From Symbiodinium natans (Eukaryota > Sar > Dinophyceae > Suessiales > Symbiodiniaceae): 15,000 nt of DNA. The position numbers and the translations under genes are program-made. Location of the stretch: assembly GCA_905221605.1 (NCBI GenBank), contig CAJNDS010000895.1, forward strand, positions 1-15,000, given 5' to 3'. A model generated the notes under the pieces. The model did not search any database and was not told where the DNA came from. It worked only from the letters and a program-made list of their open reading frames with translations. Shown piece by piece: positions 8,901 to 11,900 of this stretch. Within the stretch, counting starts at the first letter, position 1. Each line of letters begins with the position of its first letter.

Positions 8901-11900
8901 CGACGACGCACATCGGCACAGCCGCGGCCTGGACACGGCCCGCAGGCTCTGGGACGGCGTCGTTGCCGACCGCCCAGGGCACGGGTCCGTCACCCTCAGT
9001 ACCCTCTCCGAGGTACTGGTCCAGGTCGAAACCTCGGAGTTGGCCCGAAAGGCCCTCGAGATCTTTCGTCCTCGCCGCAAGGAGCGCATCCCGATCCTTG
9101 GGATTGCGGCTAAAACTGTCACCCAGCGTCGCTGAGCGACCGCTAAGGCTCCTTATTTCGGACCCATCCATAAGGATTTCCGCAACCCACCGGACGAGTT
9201 TCGGATCCATTCCGATGTCCGACGTTTGCGCTCGGGTAAGGTTGGCATGATCTGTCCAACACAGAGTCCGAATAGAGCCAAACATGCGGCGTGTCGCCCG
9301 CTTTACCTCGAGCTGGGCAAACGCCTCCTGTATCAAGGGCGGCCAGTTCTGCTGCGCGGGGGTCAAGCTCTTCGAGTGCGTCATAAGCACTTTGAGCTGG
9401 CTCAAGTCACGCGTCATCTGCACGACGCTGCCCCCTACCGCGATGCCCGACGCATCCGCGATCTGCTCAAGGGGACACGACCCATCCGCAGCAGAGGCCT
9501 CATCGAAGGTAGCCAAATTGATGCGGTTTTGCATCATGCGCTTAATCGCTTTAAAGGCTTTGCAACCTTCGGCGGCGGCCGAGCCCAGCCCGCCTTCCGG
9601 AAAGACGGCGCCTGGCTTCTGCCACTGCCCTAAAATCTTGGCTGCGTGCCCATACTCAACAGGCAGGTAGCCGCGCAACCAATTTGCGCAACCCAAAAAT
9701 TGCTGAATGTGAAGCTTCTCCCAGAGCGGGGGAAAGTCAATCACCGCCTGACAACGCTCTTCGTCAGGCGAACTCCCGTCCCGCCCAATGTTGTGTCCTA
9801 GGAGCTTGCCTTTGGAGACACAAACTTCGGCCTTGCTGATTCCAAAGGAGAACCCAAACAAGATTGACTTGTCTAGGAAACCCTCTAAGGAAACGAGGTG
9901 GTCGAGGAGGTGCGGGCACGCCTTAGGGTGCCGGGCGCGCATATCTGCCGCGAGCTGCTCATAATAATAGTCCGTTGGAGGCTCCTCGATCATCTTATCG
10001 ATGTCCCAGCTCTCCACGATATGATAGCTCGGGCAGCGCGCCGTGTCGACCGCGTCTGCTGGGCGCACAGCGTCACTTGCGCCTCTTCCAGCCGTGGCCG
10101 ATCCCTCGCGCCAGCCAGCCCAGCGTGGCCCCTTGCGCGTCCTAAAGACCGCGAGGCGTTCGGTGACGGGAACTTCATCGCTGCACGCAACGCTTTCCGC
10201 CACACGCAAATCCCTCGTGTCCCAAAGACGCCACGCCTCACCTGCGCGCTGAAGCAAGCACGTTTCGTAAGGCGCCTTCTCGACCGCCAGGGTCCCAAGG
10301 TCCTTCTGCGCAGGGCGCCTACCCCACACAGACGCGTAACCACCTGGCGCCTCCCACCAGCTGTCGACGCTTGGAAGGTGGTCCAAGCAAGTAAGCACTC
10401 CAGGCTCCTCAACAGGGCGCCCAACCGGGCCGCTCCCGCCCCACACCGAAGCGAGAACAGTCACCGCAGCAAGGACCGATAGCACACCGATCCTGGCGCC
10501 GGTACGCAGCCGCCCAAAGGACCGCGCACACGAGGAACAACCTTGGAAGCTTCTTGCCGCGGCCCTGGACGCGGACCCGCAAGCAAAGCACGGGTCATGG
10601 TCAACCGTAGCAACGGCGACCCCACAATCCGCACATGCCTGCGGAGACGGCTCCGACTCGAACACCGTCTCAATCGCGCCACAACCACAAGCCGCAGTGC
10701 TGACGAGGCCGGAACGCACTTCCGCAACAACCTCGCCCGGCTGGAGAGAGTGGTCACACTCTTGGGCTGCAAGCAAAACAAACCCCTTACCCTCTCCTGT
10801 GGGCCAGAGACCTGGCACAGCCTCAACCCCACACTCAACCGGAAGCACAACTTCGGACAGGGATCCCTCTGCGGAGACTCCTGTCTCCCGCACGACTGGC
10901 ACCAGCACCCCATCACCTGGCGAGAGCTCGAGCGGCTCTTCCCCGTCATAGCGGAGAAGCTCACGACTTCCGCCCCCAGGCTCGGTGCATGACGCGTCGT
11001 CCAGGCTTGACAACCGCGCTTCAAAGGCATAGGCCCTGTCCTTCCGGGTCTTGCTGTGATCCTCACATCTGGGCATCCTGATTCCCAGCGTGTCGAGGAC
11101 GTGAAAGTCGGGACCCGGCCTGAAACCCAGGCCCATCCTTCCGGCGCAGTCCAACGCTCTGCCGCCGAGGATCAGTCCGTGCCAATCGGACGTCCCCCTG
11201 GCTGCGATTTTGCATCGCACGAAAATTTCAGTGTTGGGGCGACAGTCGTCCGCCGTCCTGCCTTCCAGCAGCGTGACGCGCAAGACTGCTGCCCCCTTCA
11301 GAGGAACGGGGGCTCCCGAAGCAATGCCATGCACGTATTCGGGGTGGACCCACTTTTCGAGTCTCACGACCGGGAAGCCGGGATCTTCGGTGCCGATCCC
11401 CAGCTCTGCAGCCCGGTTCATCATGCCCACCACGAGTTCCTCTGTCACGTGGTTTGCGCCGGCGCATCCGTCGAGCATGCACTCGACCTTACGGTCGAGC
11501 ACCTGGACTACCGTCCTGTACTGGTAGCCTCCTGGCTCGTTGTCTGCCAGGCTCCACCAGTCCTTCGGCAGATCGTCCAGGGTGGCGAACTTGTCCCGCC
11601 CGCCCTTGCTCAACGGAAGCGCGTGCTGCTGCACCGCGGCGCGTCCTGCGGCTCCTGAGACGCCTGCCTGGACGCCTGAGCTGCCTATCTGGACACTGAA
11701 CGCGGCGAAGGGGTTAGACATGGAAGCACCGGAGGGCGGGGCCCAGTTGGCAGGCAAGGCCGGCGTCCCTCCTGAGGTCGTCAGGTTGTGGACCATGTCG
11801 CAGCTGGCTCCTTTCTTGCACGACCCATTCTTGGAGAAAAAGGGGCAAACAGTGCCTGGTGGCTTTGCCGCGCCTTTGGCCGCAGCCTTAGGCTTTGCGT

